DNA from: Opitutaceae bacterium
GTDB lineage: Bacteria > Verrucomicrobiota > Verrucomicrobiia > Opitutales > Opitutaceae
Assembly: GCA_030648295.1 (NCBI GenBank)
Contig: JAUSID010000129.1
Coordinates: 1 to 39,381, forward strand
Length of the DNA: 39,381 bases
Reading direction: 5' to 3'
Shown here: in pieces, positions 16,875-25,572 of the stretch
How positions within the stretch are numbered: position 1 is the first letter of the stretch
Layout of the letters: every line of letters begins with the position of its first letter
Translations under genes and position numbers: made by a program
The notes under the pieces: model-generated
Seen by the model: only the letters and a program-made list of their open reading frames with translations
Database searches by the model: none
Told to the model about the DNA's origin: nothing

Positions 16875-17969
16875 CTACACCAGGCAGCGGACCGCGAGTT
16901 CGCGCAGGACTTCCTCCTGTTCGTTCGGCCGGCGGATGATCTCCTCGAACGCGCCGATGAATTCCTGCTGGTTGTCAATCAGCCGGCGCAGCGGCGGCAA
17001 CTTCGCGCCGCCCGCCAGTTTTCCAACATACCATGGATTCTGGCTGAAGAGGTTGAACGAACTTTTTTCGGTCGCGCCGACGAATTTCGAACTGTAGCCG
17101 GGCGCGGCCCGCTGCAACCCATCGAGCCCGCGTGGCCCAATCCGCACGTCGCCTGCGTCGACCAGCGCGCGGACCTGGAGCAAGATCCGATTTCGGTTTT
17201 GCAATGCCGAGATAATCGGCCGCGCATCGCCGCCGGAAAAAAAATGCCGGTGCAGCGCGGCGAGCGTCCATTTCAGATCGCCGCTGAAAAACGCCTCCGC
17301 CGCGTCGAAGAAATCGCCCTCCGCCACGTTTGGCGTCAGCTCCGCCACGTGCGCTTCCGTGATGGCGACGCCGTCGCCCGCATACGTTGCCAGCTTTCGG
17401 GTCTCCTCGACGAGCAGCCGGGTGTTCGCGCCAACCTTTGCGAGCAGCAGTTCCACCGCGCCAGAGGCAAAACTGTTTCCCAGCTGTTTTGCCTCGGTGA
17501 GCACAACGCCGGCGAGCACGTCGCCCGCGTTGTCGCCGTCTCCGCCCACGAGCGCGAAATCCGCATTTTTTTCACACCACTTCGGAAACGACCGGCGGCG
17601 ATCGATGGGGGCGGCGGTGATGAGCACCGCCGTGTCGGTCGGGTTGATGGCGTCGAGGATCTGCTGGAGGTCCTCGACGACCTTCAACGTGCTCTCGGCC
17701 CGGCCGGTCACGGTGTCGGCGAGAAAGTTGACGTCCTTCAACCAGACCACGCGGCGGCCGCCGAACATCGAAACGGTCTGGACGGCATCGCGGAACCGGT
17801 TCACCGCGCTTTCGACCTCGCTCACATTGGCGGCGAACCCGTTCACGATTTCGCGCGAGAACTCGTCCGGCACTTCAGCCGCGAGCGCCTCGAACCTTAC
17901 CTTGCCGGTACGCCCGACGAGAAAGTCGTCGGGGCCACAGATGAACGTGAATTTTTTTTCCGCCGGCAT
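16875..17969 (-). CDS. holA: DNA polymerase III subunit delta (HolA)
   Basis: HolA is the clamp-loader subunit that opens the beta clamp. The 364-residue product starts KKFTFICGPDDFLVGRT, the usual LIxGxDxFL-like opening of delta. It continues with FGGRRVVWLKDVNFL, VLITAAPIDRRRSFPKW and KWCEKNADF as in domain I/II. The C-terminal helical collar includes ALHRHFFSGGDARPIISALQNRNRILLQVRAL. The ATG at 17969 is chosen because an in-frame extension of 76 residues has no homology. The gene follows the LptF/G gene by 122 bases on the same strand. Confidence 0.9.
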   Translation of the reverse strand: MPAEKKFTFICGPDDFLVGRTGKVRFEALAAEVPDEFSREIVNGFAANVSEVESAVNRFRDAVQTVSMFGGRRVVWLKDVNFLADTVTGRAESTLKVVEDLQQILDAINPTDTAVLITAAPIDRRRSFPKWCEKNADFALVGGDGDNAGDVLAGVVLTEAKQLGNSFASGAVELLLAKVGANTRLLVEETRKLATYAGDGVAITEAHVAELTPNVAEGDFFDAAEAFFSGDLKWTLAALHRHFFSGGDARPIISALQNRNRILLQVRALVDAGDVRIGPRGLDGLQRAAPGYSSKFVGATEKSSFNLFSQNPWYVGKLAGGAKLPPLRRLIDNQQEFIGAFEEIIRRPNEQEEVLRELAVRCLV

Positions 17970-18091
17970 GCGCCGTGACTGTGGCGGTGATCCGCGCGCG
18001 GCTGCACGAAAAAAATGTGGATCCAGATTCGACCGTGCCTTGCCGTCTCGACCCAAGATGCGAGGGCTACAGCCCGCGCCCTGGCTGACTC

Positions 18092-19291
18092 CTACCGATC
18101 GATCCGGCGGAACAACCACAACGCCAGCCCGACAAAAAACAGATTCGGCAACCACAACAGCATATCGGGCCGATACTCCGGGTGGCGGTCGAGCCACTTC
18201 ACCATGACGGTGGCCATATAGTACCCCAGCACCAGCACGAGCGCCAGGCCGAGATTGGCCGACGTTTCGCGGCGCGACACCTTGATGCCGAGCGGGACCC
18301 CGATGAGTGCGAACGAAAAAACCGCCATGGACATGTTGAATTTTTCCTGCACCACCAACTCCGTCTTCATCCGATCACGGGCATTTTGCTCGGCCGCGGC
18401 CGGCGAGGTGGTGACTTCGGTGGCCAGCCGGCGTTGTTCCTCCCGCAGCTGCGCAAACGTGTACCACTCCTGTTTTATCCGCACGAGGCTCTGGCCCAGG
18501 TAGCGATCGAGCGACAATCGAACCTCCTCCGCCTTCGCCACCGAGGGAGCCTTGGGCGATTTGCTGAAATCCTCGGGGTTCGCGGGATCACGCTCCTCGG
18601 TTTTGGCGAGCACCAGGGTCGGAATCAGGCTGTTGGTGGGCTCGTCGAATTTGATCCGGCCCGACTCGGCGCGGACGAGCCGTCTCACGCGCCGCTGATC
18701 ATCGAGTTCCCAAATCCAGATGTCGCGCAGCACCACGCCCCCTTCCTCCTTTTCGCCGACGTAAATGACACAGCCCTTGAAGTCGCGGATGAATGTGCGT
18801 GGCACAATGAAATTGAGCGGGTTGGCGCGCATCGCGCTGTGAAACTCGCGCTGATACTGCATGCGCGTCCACGGCATCGTCTCGAAATTGATAAAAAAAG
18901 CGCCGATGGCGCACAGGACCCCAAGCACCAGCACCGGTCGCGAGATCCGGCCCAAGCTGATGCCCGCGGCGCGCATCGCCGTCACTTCGCTGTCGGCGGA
19001 AAGCCGGCCGAGGGTGAGCAGGACGCCCGTGAGTATTCCCATCGGCAGTGCGTACGAAATCGCGTACGGAATGATGAGCAGCACCAGCCGGACGAAAATA
19101 TCGGCCCGCAGCTGCCCCGACAGCAGCGGCGCCAGCAGGTCCTTCACGACATTGGGCAGCGCGACGACAAACGTGAACAGACCGACCGCGGCCGCGCACG
19201 TGAACAGCACGCTTTTGAAAATGTGTCGGTCGAGAAGGTTCAAGGGAAGGCGCGAAGGCTTCCGTGTTTCGCAGGTCTCCGCCCGCCGCAC
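18092..19291 (-). CDS. LptF/LptG-family permease (YjgP/YjgQ)
   Basis: This 399-residue inner-membrane protein has the family layout: three membrane helices at the N-terminus starting with LLDRHIFKSVLFTCAAAVGLF, a large periplasmic beta-jellyroll domain (about residues 150-300), and three C-terminal helices. The motif PLGIKVSRRETSANLGLALVLVLGYYM and the N-terminal SADSEVTAMRAAGIS coupling helix for LptB are well kept. It extracts lipopolysaccharide with LptB, implying an LPS-bearing outer membrane. Only one of the usual F/G pair is here. The start is GTG; a TTG at 19243 is a possible alternative. Confidence 0.92.
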   Translation of the reverse strand: MRRAETCETRKPSRLPLNLLDRHIFKSVLFTCAAAVGLFTFVVALPNVVKDLLAPLLSGQLRADIFVRLVLLIIPYAISYALPMGILTGVLLTLGRLSADSEVTAMRAAGISLGRISRPVLVLGVLCAIGAFFINFETMPWTRMQYQREFHSAMRANPLNFIVPRTFIRDFKGCVIYVGEKEEGGVVLRDIWIWELDDQRRVRRLVRAESGRIKFDEPTNSLIPTLVLAKTEERDPANPEDFSKSPKAPSVAKAEEVRLSLDRYLGQSLVRIKQEWYTFAQLREEQRRLATEVTTSPAAAEQNARDRMKTELVVQEKFNMSMAVFSFALIGVPLGIKVSRRETSANLGLALVLVLGYYMATVMVKWLDRHPEYRPDMLLWLPNLFFVGLALWLFRRIDR

Positions 19292-19319
19292 AAGGTTGCA
19301 ACGCGCGCGGCCGTCGCCG

Positions 19320-20699
19320 TTATTTTTTGGTTCGCGGCCGCGGCGGGTTCGTTTTTGCCCCGCCGACTTCGGTCGCCATCTGCTCCAGTCGCAGTTTCAA
19401 CCGGGCGACGATCTCCGGCATTTCCTCCGCGCGGTTGTGGCGCTCCGACGGATCGAGTTCGAGGTGGAACAACTCGATGCCATCGTTCAGCCGCAGCTTC
19501 CACGGGCCGACGCGCACGGCAATCGCCTGCTGGCGGCCACTGAAATAAAAGAATTCCTTGCGTGGCGATTCCTTTGCCGTGCCGTCCAGAAACGCGGTGA
19601 AATCGTGGCCGTCCATCGGCGATTGCCGTGGCGCGGCGCCGGTGCCAAGCCGCACCAGCGTGGCGTAGAGATCCATCGTCGCGGCCATGTCCGCACTGGT
19701 GCGGCCGCCTTCGAAGTGCCCGGGCCAATGCAGTACCGCCGGCACGCGAACGCCGCCTTCATAGGTGCTGCCCTTCGCGCCGCGCAACGCGCCGGCCGAG
19801 CCGACGTGCCACAACAGATTTCCCGCCTGCAGCATTCGCGGCGGCGGATTGATCCACGGGCCGTTGTCGCTGGTGAAGATAACCAGCGTGTCGCGTTCCT
19901 TCCCGGCTTCGCGCACCGCTTTCAGCATCTCGCCGACGGCCCAGTCGATTTCCTCGACCGCATCACCATACAGTCCCGCGCGGGAGCGGCCGCGAAAGGC
20001 GGCGCCGGGCGCGAGCGGCAGGTGCACCATGGCGGGCGCGAAATAAAGGAAGAACGGGACCTCGCGTTTCCGGCGGATGAAGTCCACCGACCGCTCGGTG
20101 TAGCGGGCGGTGAGCGTATCCAGTTTCACGGGATGCTCGATCTTGCGACTGCCTTCGTAAAGCCAGAGCGGCACGTCGGTCTGCACCCAGGGCTTCACCA
20201 TGTCGTTCGAGTACGGCAGCCCGAGCCACGAATCGAATCCCTGCGCGGTGGGGAGAAACCGGTCCTCCGCGTTTCCCAGATGCCACTTTCCGACCATCGC
20301 GGTGTGATAGCCCGCGCCCTGCAACGCTTCCGCCAGCGTGATCTCCGCCCCGGCGATGCCGCCCTTGCCGCCGGGACCGGTGCCACCAAGGAAATCCACG
20401 CGGCCGGCGTATTTGCCCAGCATCAGCTGCGCGCGGGCGGGGACGCAGCTCGGCGCCGAGTAAAACGAAGTCAGCCGGACGCCGCGCCGCGCGAGCGCGT
20501 CGATGTTGGGCGTTTGGATCAGCGGATGGCCGAAACAACCGATGTCGCCGTACCCCAGATCGTCGGCGAAAATCAGCACGATGTTCGGCCGGCTCGCGCT
20601 CGTCGCGGCCCGCGCCGGCAGCAGCGCAAATCCGATCGCGATGGCGGCAATGACGCCACGCATCCCGGCGCGGCAGCGGTGAAAAAGAATTGTGTTCAT
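19320..20699 (-). CDS. Exported sulfatase (arylsulfatase family)
   Basis: The 459-residue product has a signal peptide ending near LLPARAA, then the type I sulfatase opening RPNIVLIFADDLGYGDIGC (metal Asp pair). The formylglycine motif is SAPSCVPARAQLMLGKYAGR, where the Cys would be oxidised. GKWHLGN and the FTSDNGP metal site follow. The motif reads C-V-P-A-R instead of C-x-P-S-R; alanine at this place is seen in many family members. It should cleave sulfate esters, possibly from polysaccharide, in the periplasm. A GTG lies one codon upstream of the ATG at 20699. Confidence 0.92.
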   Translation of the reverse strand: MNTILFHRCRAGMRGVIAAIAIGFALLPARAATSASRPNIVLIFADDLGYGDIGCFGHPLIQTPNIDALARRGVRLTSFYSAPSCVPARAQLMLGKYAGRVDFLGGTGPGGKGGIAGAEITLAEALQGAGYHTAMVGKWHLGNAEDRFLPTAQGFDSWLGLPYSNDMVKPWVQTDVPLWLYEGSRKIEHPVKLDTLTARYTERSVDFIRRKREVPFFLYFAPAMVHLPLAPGAAFRGRSRAGLYGDAVEEIDWAVGEMLKAVREAGKERDTLVIFTSDNGPWINPPPRMLQAGNLLWHVGSAGALRGAKGSTYEGGVRVPAVLHWPGHFEGGRTSADMAATMDLYATLVRLGTGAAPRQSPMDGHDFTAFLDGTAKESPRKEFFYFSGRQQAIAVRVGPWKLRLNDGIELFHLELDPSERHNRAEEMPEIVARLKLRLEQMATEVGGAKTNPPRPRTKK

Positions 20700-20766
20700 C
20701 ACGGTGGGTGAGACTGAACCCGGCGGGCCTCCGGAATCGGGACCGCCGGTGTTCGTAGCGCGAACC

Positions 20767-21489
20767 CTACTCGAAGCCGAGCGACAATTGCGGCCCCTCG
20801 CTTCCCGGTGCCGGCAACACCGGCGCGGGCTCGAGGCATTCGGGACCCTCGGTGGCGACGCTGTTTACCTGTGGGTTCACGGGCCGGCCGCTCATCTCCT
20901 CCGCCGGAAAGGGCCGCAGCAGGGGCAGGAGTTTCTCCGGCTCCTCGTGCTCCGGATTGATCCATTCCTCCACCCCGCTGCCGGCGAGAATGACCGGCAT
21001 GCGATCGTGGATCTGCCCTACGACCGGGTTGGCATCGGTCGTGATCAGCGAACACGTTTCGAGCTCGGTGCCGGCAGGGCTGCGCCAGCTCTCCCACAAC
21101 CCGGCGAAAACGAACGGCTGTTCGTCTCGGCGACTGAAGTACCACGGCAGTTTCGTCCGCCCCAACGTCTGCCACTCGTAGAAACCGCTCGCGGGGACCA
21201 GACATCGCTTTTTCCGGAACGCGTGCCGAAACGCCGGCTTTGCCGCGATCCCTTCGGCGCGCGCGTTGCACAACCGCGCGCCACCCGCCGGATCCTTGGC
21301 CCAGGACGGGACCAGCCCCCACCGCAGCGGCACGGCTTCGCGTCCGCCTTCAGCCGACGTACGGATGGCCGGCACGATCGTGGTCGGTGCAATGTTATAG
21401 CGGCTGTGAAATTCCTCGAGGCTGCGAATCCCGAAATGCTGGAGCAGCGCTTCGAGATCCTTTCGTTTGAGAACGTAGCGGCCGCACAT
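20767..21489 (-). CDS. SRAP-domain protein (YedK/HMCES)
   Basis: SRAP proteins form a thiazolidine crosslink with abasic sites in single-stranded DNA and shield them. The 240-residue product begins MCGRYVL, so Cys2 is exposed after Met removal, as the chemistry requires. It keeps NIAPTTIVPAI, PLRWGLVPSWAKD, CNARAEGIAAKPAFRHAF, CLVPASGFYEWQ and the catalytic His in IHDRMPVIL. The start at 21489 is fixed by Cys2; the 46 upstream in-frame residues are spurious. The C-terminal tail of about 30 residues is Pro-rich. A heptamer array lies 74 bases upstream. Confidence 0.95.
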   Translation of the reverse strand: MCGRYVLKRKDLEALLQHFGIRSLEEFHSRYNIAPTTIVPAIRTSAEGGREAVPLRWGLVPSWAKDPAGGARLCNARAEGIAAKPAFRHAFRKKRCLVPASGFYEWQTLGRTKLPWYFSRRDEQPFVFAGLWESWRSPAGTELETCSLITTDANPVVGQIHDRMPVILAGSGVEEWINPEHEEPEKLLPLLRPFPAEEMSGRPVNPQVNSVATEGPECLEPAPVLPAPGSEGPQLSLGFE

Positions 21490-21562
21490 GGTATCGACTA
21501 GGCAATGCGGCGTGTCTCGGTTTGCAATCCAGCGGGCGGAGCGCGGCCAGAAGCCAGGGGCC

Positions 21563-21675
21563 AGAGGACAGACGTCAGACGTCAGACGCCAGACGCCAGA
21601 CGGCAGACGGCAGAGGACAGAGGACAAAAACTCAAAACCCAGAACTCAAAACCCAAAACTCAGAACTCAGAACCT
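21563..21675. repeat. Mixed heptamer array (AGACGTC ... AGAACTC)
   Basis: About sixteen 7-base units all beginning A(G/A)A follow one another, many as identical neighbours: AGACGTC x2, AGACGCC x2, AGACGGC x2, AGAGGAC x2, then AAAACCC/AGAACTC/AAAACTC variants. One unit has an extra A. The right part matches the complement of the array at 941-1015. It lies between the SRAP and radical SAM genes. Confidence 0.9.
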
Positions 21676-21703
21676 GACACCCCGTCCGAATTTCCCCCCC
21701 CGT

Positions 21704-22768
21704 TTAGAAGAGCGACAGCTGCTCGCCGGGGCGGCGGAAATGCCCGGTCGAAAGCTCACAGCGCTCCTGGCTCAGACCGGCACGTCGCACCGCGATGTCG
21801 AACATGGCGCTCAACTGGTCCGCGAAGACGCCCTCGCCGCTCATCCGTTTTCCCCAGTCGGCGGTATACAACTTTCCTCCCCGCATCGCCCGCAGCCGAT
21901 CCAGGATCCGATTTTTCTTCGTCGGCGCGTGATCGTCCAGCCAGCGGTTGAACACGTCCTTCACCGCGTGCGGCAGCCGCAGCAACACATAACCCGCCCG
22001 CCTGGCGCCAGCCTCGGCCGCCGCTTCGAGGATTGATGGCATCTCGTGATCGGTGAGCCCGGGAATGATGGGCGCGACCATGACGCCCGCCGGTATCCCT
22101 GCCTCGGTGAGCTCGCGAATCGCGCGCAGCCGCGCGGCCGGTCGCGATGCGCGCGGCTCGAGTTTCCCCGCGAGGTCGGTGTCCAGGGTGGTGACGGACA
22201 CATGAACGAACACGCAGTTGTAGCGCGCCAGCTCCGCCAGCACGTCGCGATCGCGGGTGACGAGCGCGTTCTTCGTGATGATGAAGAGGGGGTGTCGCAG
22301 CTCCGCGCATACCTGGAGGCACTGCCGCGTCAGCCGAAAGTGGCGCTCCGCGGGCTGGTAGCAGTCCGTCACGCCGCTCATCGCAACCGGCTGCGGTTTC
22401 CAGCGCGGGGCGCAGAGCTCCTGCCGGAGCAGCTCCGGCGCGCGCAGTTTCACCATGATCCTGGTCTCGAAATCGAGGCCGCTGCTCCACCCGAGGTATT
22501 CGTGAAACGGCCGCGCAAAACAATACGCGCAGCCGTGTTCACATCCCCGATACGAGTTGATGCCATACATGAACCCGACGTCCGGGCTGTCGTTCTTCGT
22601 CAGGATGGATTCGGTCGCGTCGAAGTAGAACTCGGTGCGGGGATGCGGCTGCTCGTCGGGCGGCCAGTCGGGATCGAGCTCGAGCCGCAGCCGTTCGAAA
22701 CGGTTGCCGGGGTTGATTGCGGCGCCGCGACCGGGCACGGCGGTGGGTGGGTGGGCCGACGTGTGCAT
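21704..22768 (-). CDS. Radical SAM protein, PA0069/SplB-like family
   Basis: The 354-residue product has the iron-sulfur motif GCEHGCAYC in INSYRGCEHGCAYCFARPFH, followed by HEYLGWSSGLDFETRI, which is diagnostic for the PA0069/Rv2578c group of radical SAM proteins. Strands such as VAMSGVTDCYQPAE and PLFIITKNALVTRD continue the barrel. The ATG at 22768 is supported by a good ribosome binding site (AGAGGTG five bases before it). Reaction and substrate of this family are not established. It is divergent from fdhD with a 59-base gap. Confidence 0.9.
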   Translation of the reverse strand: MHTSAHPPTAVPGRGAAINPGNRFERLRLELDPDWPPDEQPHPRTEFYFDATESILTKNDSPDVGFMYGINSYRGCEHGCAYCFARPFHEYLGWSSGLDFETRIMVKLRAPELLRQELCAPRWKPQPVAMSGVTDCYQPAERHFRLTRQCLQVCAELRHPLFIITKNALVTRDRDVLAELARYNCVFVHVSVTTLDTDLAGKLEPRASRPAARLRAIRELTEAGIPAGVMVAPIIPGLTDHEMPSILEAAAEAGARRAGYVLLRLPHAVKDVFNRWLDDHAPTKKNRILDRLRAMRGGKLYTADWGKRMSGEGVFADQLSAMFDIAVRRAGLSQERCELSTGHFRRPGEQLSLF

Positions 22769-22827
22769 TTGAACACCTCTGACCAAAAAACGTCGCGGCG
22801 CCAGCACGAATTTGTTTTCTTCACGGC

Positions 22828-23649
22828 ATGCCGCCCGCCAAGCTTCTCCGCCGCAAGTCGATCCGCCCGATCGAAAATCTGCGTCCGGGCGAACCGCGCG
22901 ACGACGACATTGCGATCGAGGAGCCGCTCGAGTTTCGCGTGGCGGGCCACAGCATCGCGGTGGTGATGCGTACACCGGGTCATGACCGCGAGTTGGCGGC
23001 GGGTTTTTTGCTCACGGAAGGTGTCATCCGCCACCGCGATGACGTGCTCGACATCGTTCCATGTCCGACCACCGCTGGAGACGCCGGGCCGCGCGAGAAC
23101 GTGCTGAATGTTTTGCTCGCGCCGTCGGTGAGCTTCGATCCTGCCCGCTTTACCCGGCACGTGTTCACGTCGTCGAGCTGCGGCATCTGCAGCCGGTCGA
23201 GCATCGAGGCCGTGCACGTCGCGTTTCCGCCGATCGTCGAGCCGTTCTCGCCGCGCGCCGATTTGCTCGCCGGTCTGCCGGAAAAACTCCGCGCGAATCA
23301 GGGTGCCTTTGCCGCGACCGGCGGAGTTCACGCCAGCGCGCTCTTCGATTCGGCCGGCGCGATGGAGATTGTGCGCGAGGACGTCGGCCGCCACAACGCG
23401 CTCGACAAGGTGATCGGCCACGCGTTCTTCGCCGACCGGCTGCCGTTGCGCGAGCGCATCCTCCTCGTCAGCGGCCGGGTGTCATTTGAAATCATGCAAA
23501 AGGCGCTGGCCGCCGGCATTCCGTGCGTGGCCGCGATCTCGGCGCCCACGACCGCGGCCATCGAGTTCGCCGAGGCAAGCGGACAGACCCTGGTGGCGTT
23601 CTTGCGCGGTACCCGAATGAATGTTTACGCTGGCACTTTGGCGGGATGA
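22828..23649 (+). CDS. fdhD: Formate dehydrogenase sulfurtransferase FdhD
   Basis: FdhD passes sulfur from IscS to the molybdenum cofactor, needed for formate dehydrogenase activity. The 273-residue product has EEPLEFRV, TPGHDRELAAGFLLTEGVI, the cysteine motif SSSCGICSRSS, a HASALFD segment, and EDVGRHNALDKVIG with RVSFEIMQKA near the C-terminus, all in family order. Two Cys of the CxxC motif are present. No formate dehydrogenase gene lies in the window. The TPR gene follows after 39 bases. Confidence 0.95.
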   Translation: MPPAKLLRRKSIRPIENLRPGEPRDDDIAIEEPLEFRVAGHSIAVVMRTPGHDRELAAGFLLTEGVIRHRDDVLDIVPCPTTAGDAGPRENVLNVLLAPSVSFDPARFTRHVFTSSSCGICSRSSIEAVHVAFPPIVEPFSPRADLLAGLPEKLRANQGAFAATGGVHASALFDSAGAMEIVREDVGRHNALDKVIGHAFFADRLPLRERILLVSGRVSFEIMQKALAAGIPCVAAISAPTTAAIEFAEASGQTLVAFLRGTRMNVYAGTLAG

Positions 23650-23688
23650 GGATGTCCGACCTCGGTTCAGGTCCCGCCATTTTCCCTC

Positions 23689-24579
23689 ATGCCACGCCTC
23701 CTCCTTGCGCCTGCCGGCGCGCTACCACCACGGCTGTTGCGATGTTTCATCTTCGCCGCCTGCCTTGGAATCGGTGCCATCGCGATGCGCGCGGGCGAGG
23801 GCGAGAGCATGGCCGAGCGTTCGCTGAAGCGGCTGGTCGAGCGGCAAAAGGAGTTGTTCGCGGAGGCGGCGAAGCAGGGCGAGAAGCTTGACGAGGCGAG
23901 TTTTCACCAGCAGGTGCAGAGCCTCGCGCACGACTATGAACGACTGATGCGGGCCAACCCCAAGTTCGCCGCCGGTTACGCGGCGTACGGGTACCTGCTG
24001 AGCAAGGTGGACATGCGCAAGGAGGCGGCGGCGATGCTGCTCAAGGCAAACGAACTGGATCCTGACATTCCACTGGTGAAAAACCAGCTCGGCAACGTGC
24101 TGGCGGAGGATGGCAAGCCACTGCAGGCCGCGCCGTATTTTCTCGCCGCGATCAAACTCGCCCCCGAGGAGCCGCTTTATCACTACCAACTCGGCACGTT
24201 GCTCGCGGAGGCGCGCGATGATTTCCTGAAAAGCGGCGAATGGACGCGCGCGACGCTCGAACAAACCATGCTGCACGCATTTCAACGCGCGGCCGAGCTG
24301 GCGCCGGACCGGTTCGAATTCGGATACCGGCACGCCGAGGCGTATTACGATCTGGAAAAACCGGATTGGAACGCGGCACTGAAAGCGTGGAGCGCGCTGG
24401 AGGAAAAAGCCACGACTCCGATCGAACGCCAGACGATGCGACTGCACGCCGCGAATATTCTGATCAAGATGCGCAAGCTCGATCATGCCCGCGTGCTGCT
24501 CGAGACAGTCGATGATCCGAAGCTCCAGGGGCAGAAGGAAAAGTTGCTGCCGCTGTTGCCGGCTGCGCCCGCGAAGTAG
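23689..24579 (+). CDS. TPR-repeat protein with N-terminal membrane anchor
   Basis: This 296-residue protein starts with a basic, hydrophobic segment (RLLRCFIFAACLGIGAIAM) that may be a signal peptide or anchor. A short coiled region follows, then at least four tetratricopeptide-like helix pairs (PKFAAGYAAYGYLLSKVDM, PDIPLVKNQLGNVLAEDGKP, PEEPLYHYQLGTLLAEARDD, PDRFEFGYRHAEAYYDLEKP). Such repeats bind partner proteins, probably in the periplasm. No catalytic residues are apparent. The stop is immediately followed by a palindromic repeat element. Confidence 0.8.
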   Translation: MPRLLLAPAGALPPRLLRCFIFAACLGIGAIAMRAGEGESMAERSLKRLVERQKELFAEAAKQGEKLDEASFHQQVQSLAHDYERLMRANPKFAAGYAAYGYLLSKVDMRKEAAAMLLKANELDPDIPLVKNQLGNVLAEDGKPLQAAPYFLAAIKLAPEEPLYHYQLGTLLAEARDDFLKSGEWTRATLEQTMLHAFQRAAELAPDRFEFGYRHAEAYYDLEKPDWNAALKAWSALEEKATTPIERQTMRLHAANILIKMRKLDHARVLLETVDDPKLQGQKEKLLPLLPAAPAK

Positions 24580-24580
24580 G

Positions 24581-24681
24581 TGTGGCACGGGCGTCCCGCC
24601 CATGGAGATCGGTTCACCTTCTTTTTCACCGGCAGGATGCCGGTGCCACTCCGAGATCACAGGCTGGACGCCCGTGCCACA
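24581..24681. repeat. REP-like palindromic element (TGTGGCACGGGCGTCC type)
   Basis: A 16-base outer inverted repeat, TGTGGCACGGGCGTCC (24581-24596) and its complement (24666-24681), encloses a second hairpin, CACCGGCA-GGA-TGCCGGTG (24627-24645). It begins one base after the TPR stop codon and could fold into a branched structure in the transcript. I recall similar GTGGCAC-GGGCGTCC elements scattered between genes in Verrucomicrobia and Planctomycetes; I cannot check copy number here. Confidence 0.8.
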
Positions 24682-24753
24682 TCAGCCGCCAACCTGCGGT
24701 TCGCGGCTTCGCTTGCGCTCCGCTGGGAAATCCGGGCAGGATCTCCCTTCCCG

Positions 24754-25572
24754 ATGCCTCTCCTCGACAAGCTCGAACGCACCTTTGGCCGTCTGGCGAT
24801 ACCGAACATTTCGCTCTATATCGTCATCGGCCAGGTTTTTGTCCTGTTCGCCGCGATGTTGGGCCGGCTCGAATTGGAGTCGCTCATCCTCGTCGGGGCG
24901 TGGGTGCTCGACGGCGAATGGTGGCGCGTCCTGACGTTCATCTTCATTCCGCCGCCGGTGAGCGGCGCGCTCGGCATCGTGTTCGTCGCGTTCGCCTGGT
25001 ATTTGTTCTACCTCATGGGCAGTGCGCTCGAGGCGACGTGGGGTGCATTTCGCTACAATCTGTTCCTGCTCATCGGCTACGCGTTGAGCGTTGGTGTCGC
25101 ATTCCTTTTCCCGGGTTCACCGGCGTCGAACCTGTTCCTCGCCGGCTCCGTGTTCCTGGCGTTCGCGTATCTCAATCCCGATTTCGAACTCGCGCTGTTT
25201 TTCATCCTCCCAATCAAGATCAAATGGCTGGCGCTCATCACGTGGGTGCTTTACGCGGTGCGGTTCGTGCAGGGCCGGTGGTCGACGCGCCTTGAAATCA
25301 TCGCGGCGGTTGCCAACTTCCTGCTCTTCTTTGGCCGCGATATCGTGCTTTCGATCCGCCACCGCAAACGAAAGATGGCGCGGCAGACCGAGCGGGTGCA
25401 AAAGGAGGCCGAACCACGCCACATCTGCCACGTCTGTGGCAAGACCGACCTTTCGCATCCGCAGCTGGATTTCCGCTACTGCTCGAAATGTGCCGGCGAC
25501 CAGTGCTACTGCCCGGAGCACATCCAAAACCACGCGCACGTTGTCGCTGCCAATGAAGAAAAGGCCGGTTGA
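24754..25572 (+). CDS. Rhomboid-like membrane protein with C-terminal zinc ribbon
   Basis: The 272-residue product has about six hydrophobic helices (residues 18-205) in the rhomboid pattern: W-R motif GEWWRVLTFIFIP, GSALEATWGAFRYNLFLLIGY and FFILPIKIKWLALITWVLY. The catalytic GxSG is not seen: the equivalent stretch reads FLAGSVFLAFAYLNP, and no clear catalytic His follows. It is probably a pseudo-protease. The C-terminal 60 residues carry CHVCGK, YCSKC and CYC-PEH, a likely zinc-binding ribbon. The ATG at 24754 avoids translating the REP-like element. It overlaps prmB by 20 bases. Confidence 0.75.
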   Translation: MPLLDKLERTFGRLAIPNISLYIVIGQVFVLFAAMLGRLELESLILVGAWVLDGEWWRVLTFIFIPPPVSGALGIVFVAFAWYLFYLMGSALEATWGAFRYNLFLLIGYALSVGVAFLFPGSPASNLFLAGSVFLAFAYLNPDFELALFFILPIKIKWLALITWVLYAVRFVQGRWSTRLEIIAAVANFLLFFGRDIVLSIRHRKRKMARQTERVQKEAEPRHICHVCGKTDLSHPQLDFRYCSKCAGDQCYCPEHIQNHAHVVAANEEKAG

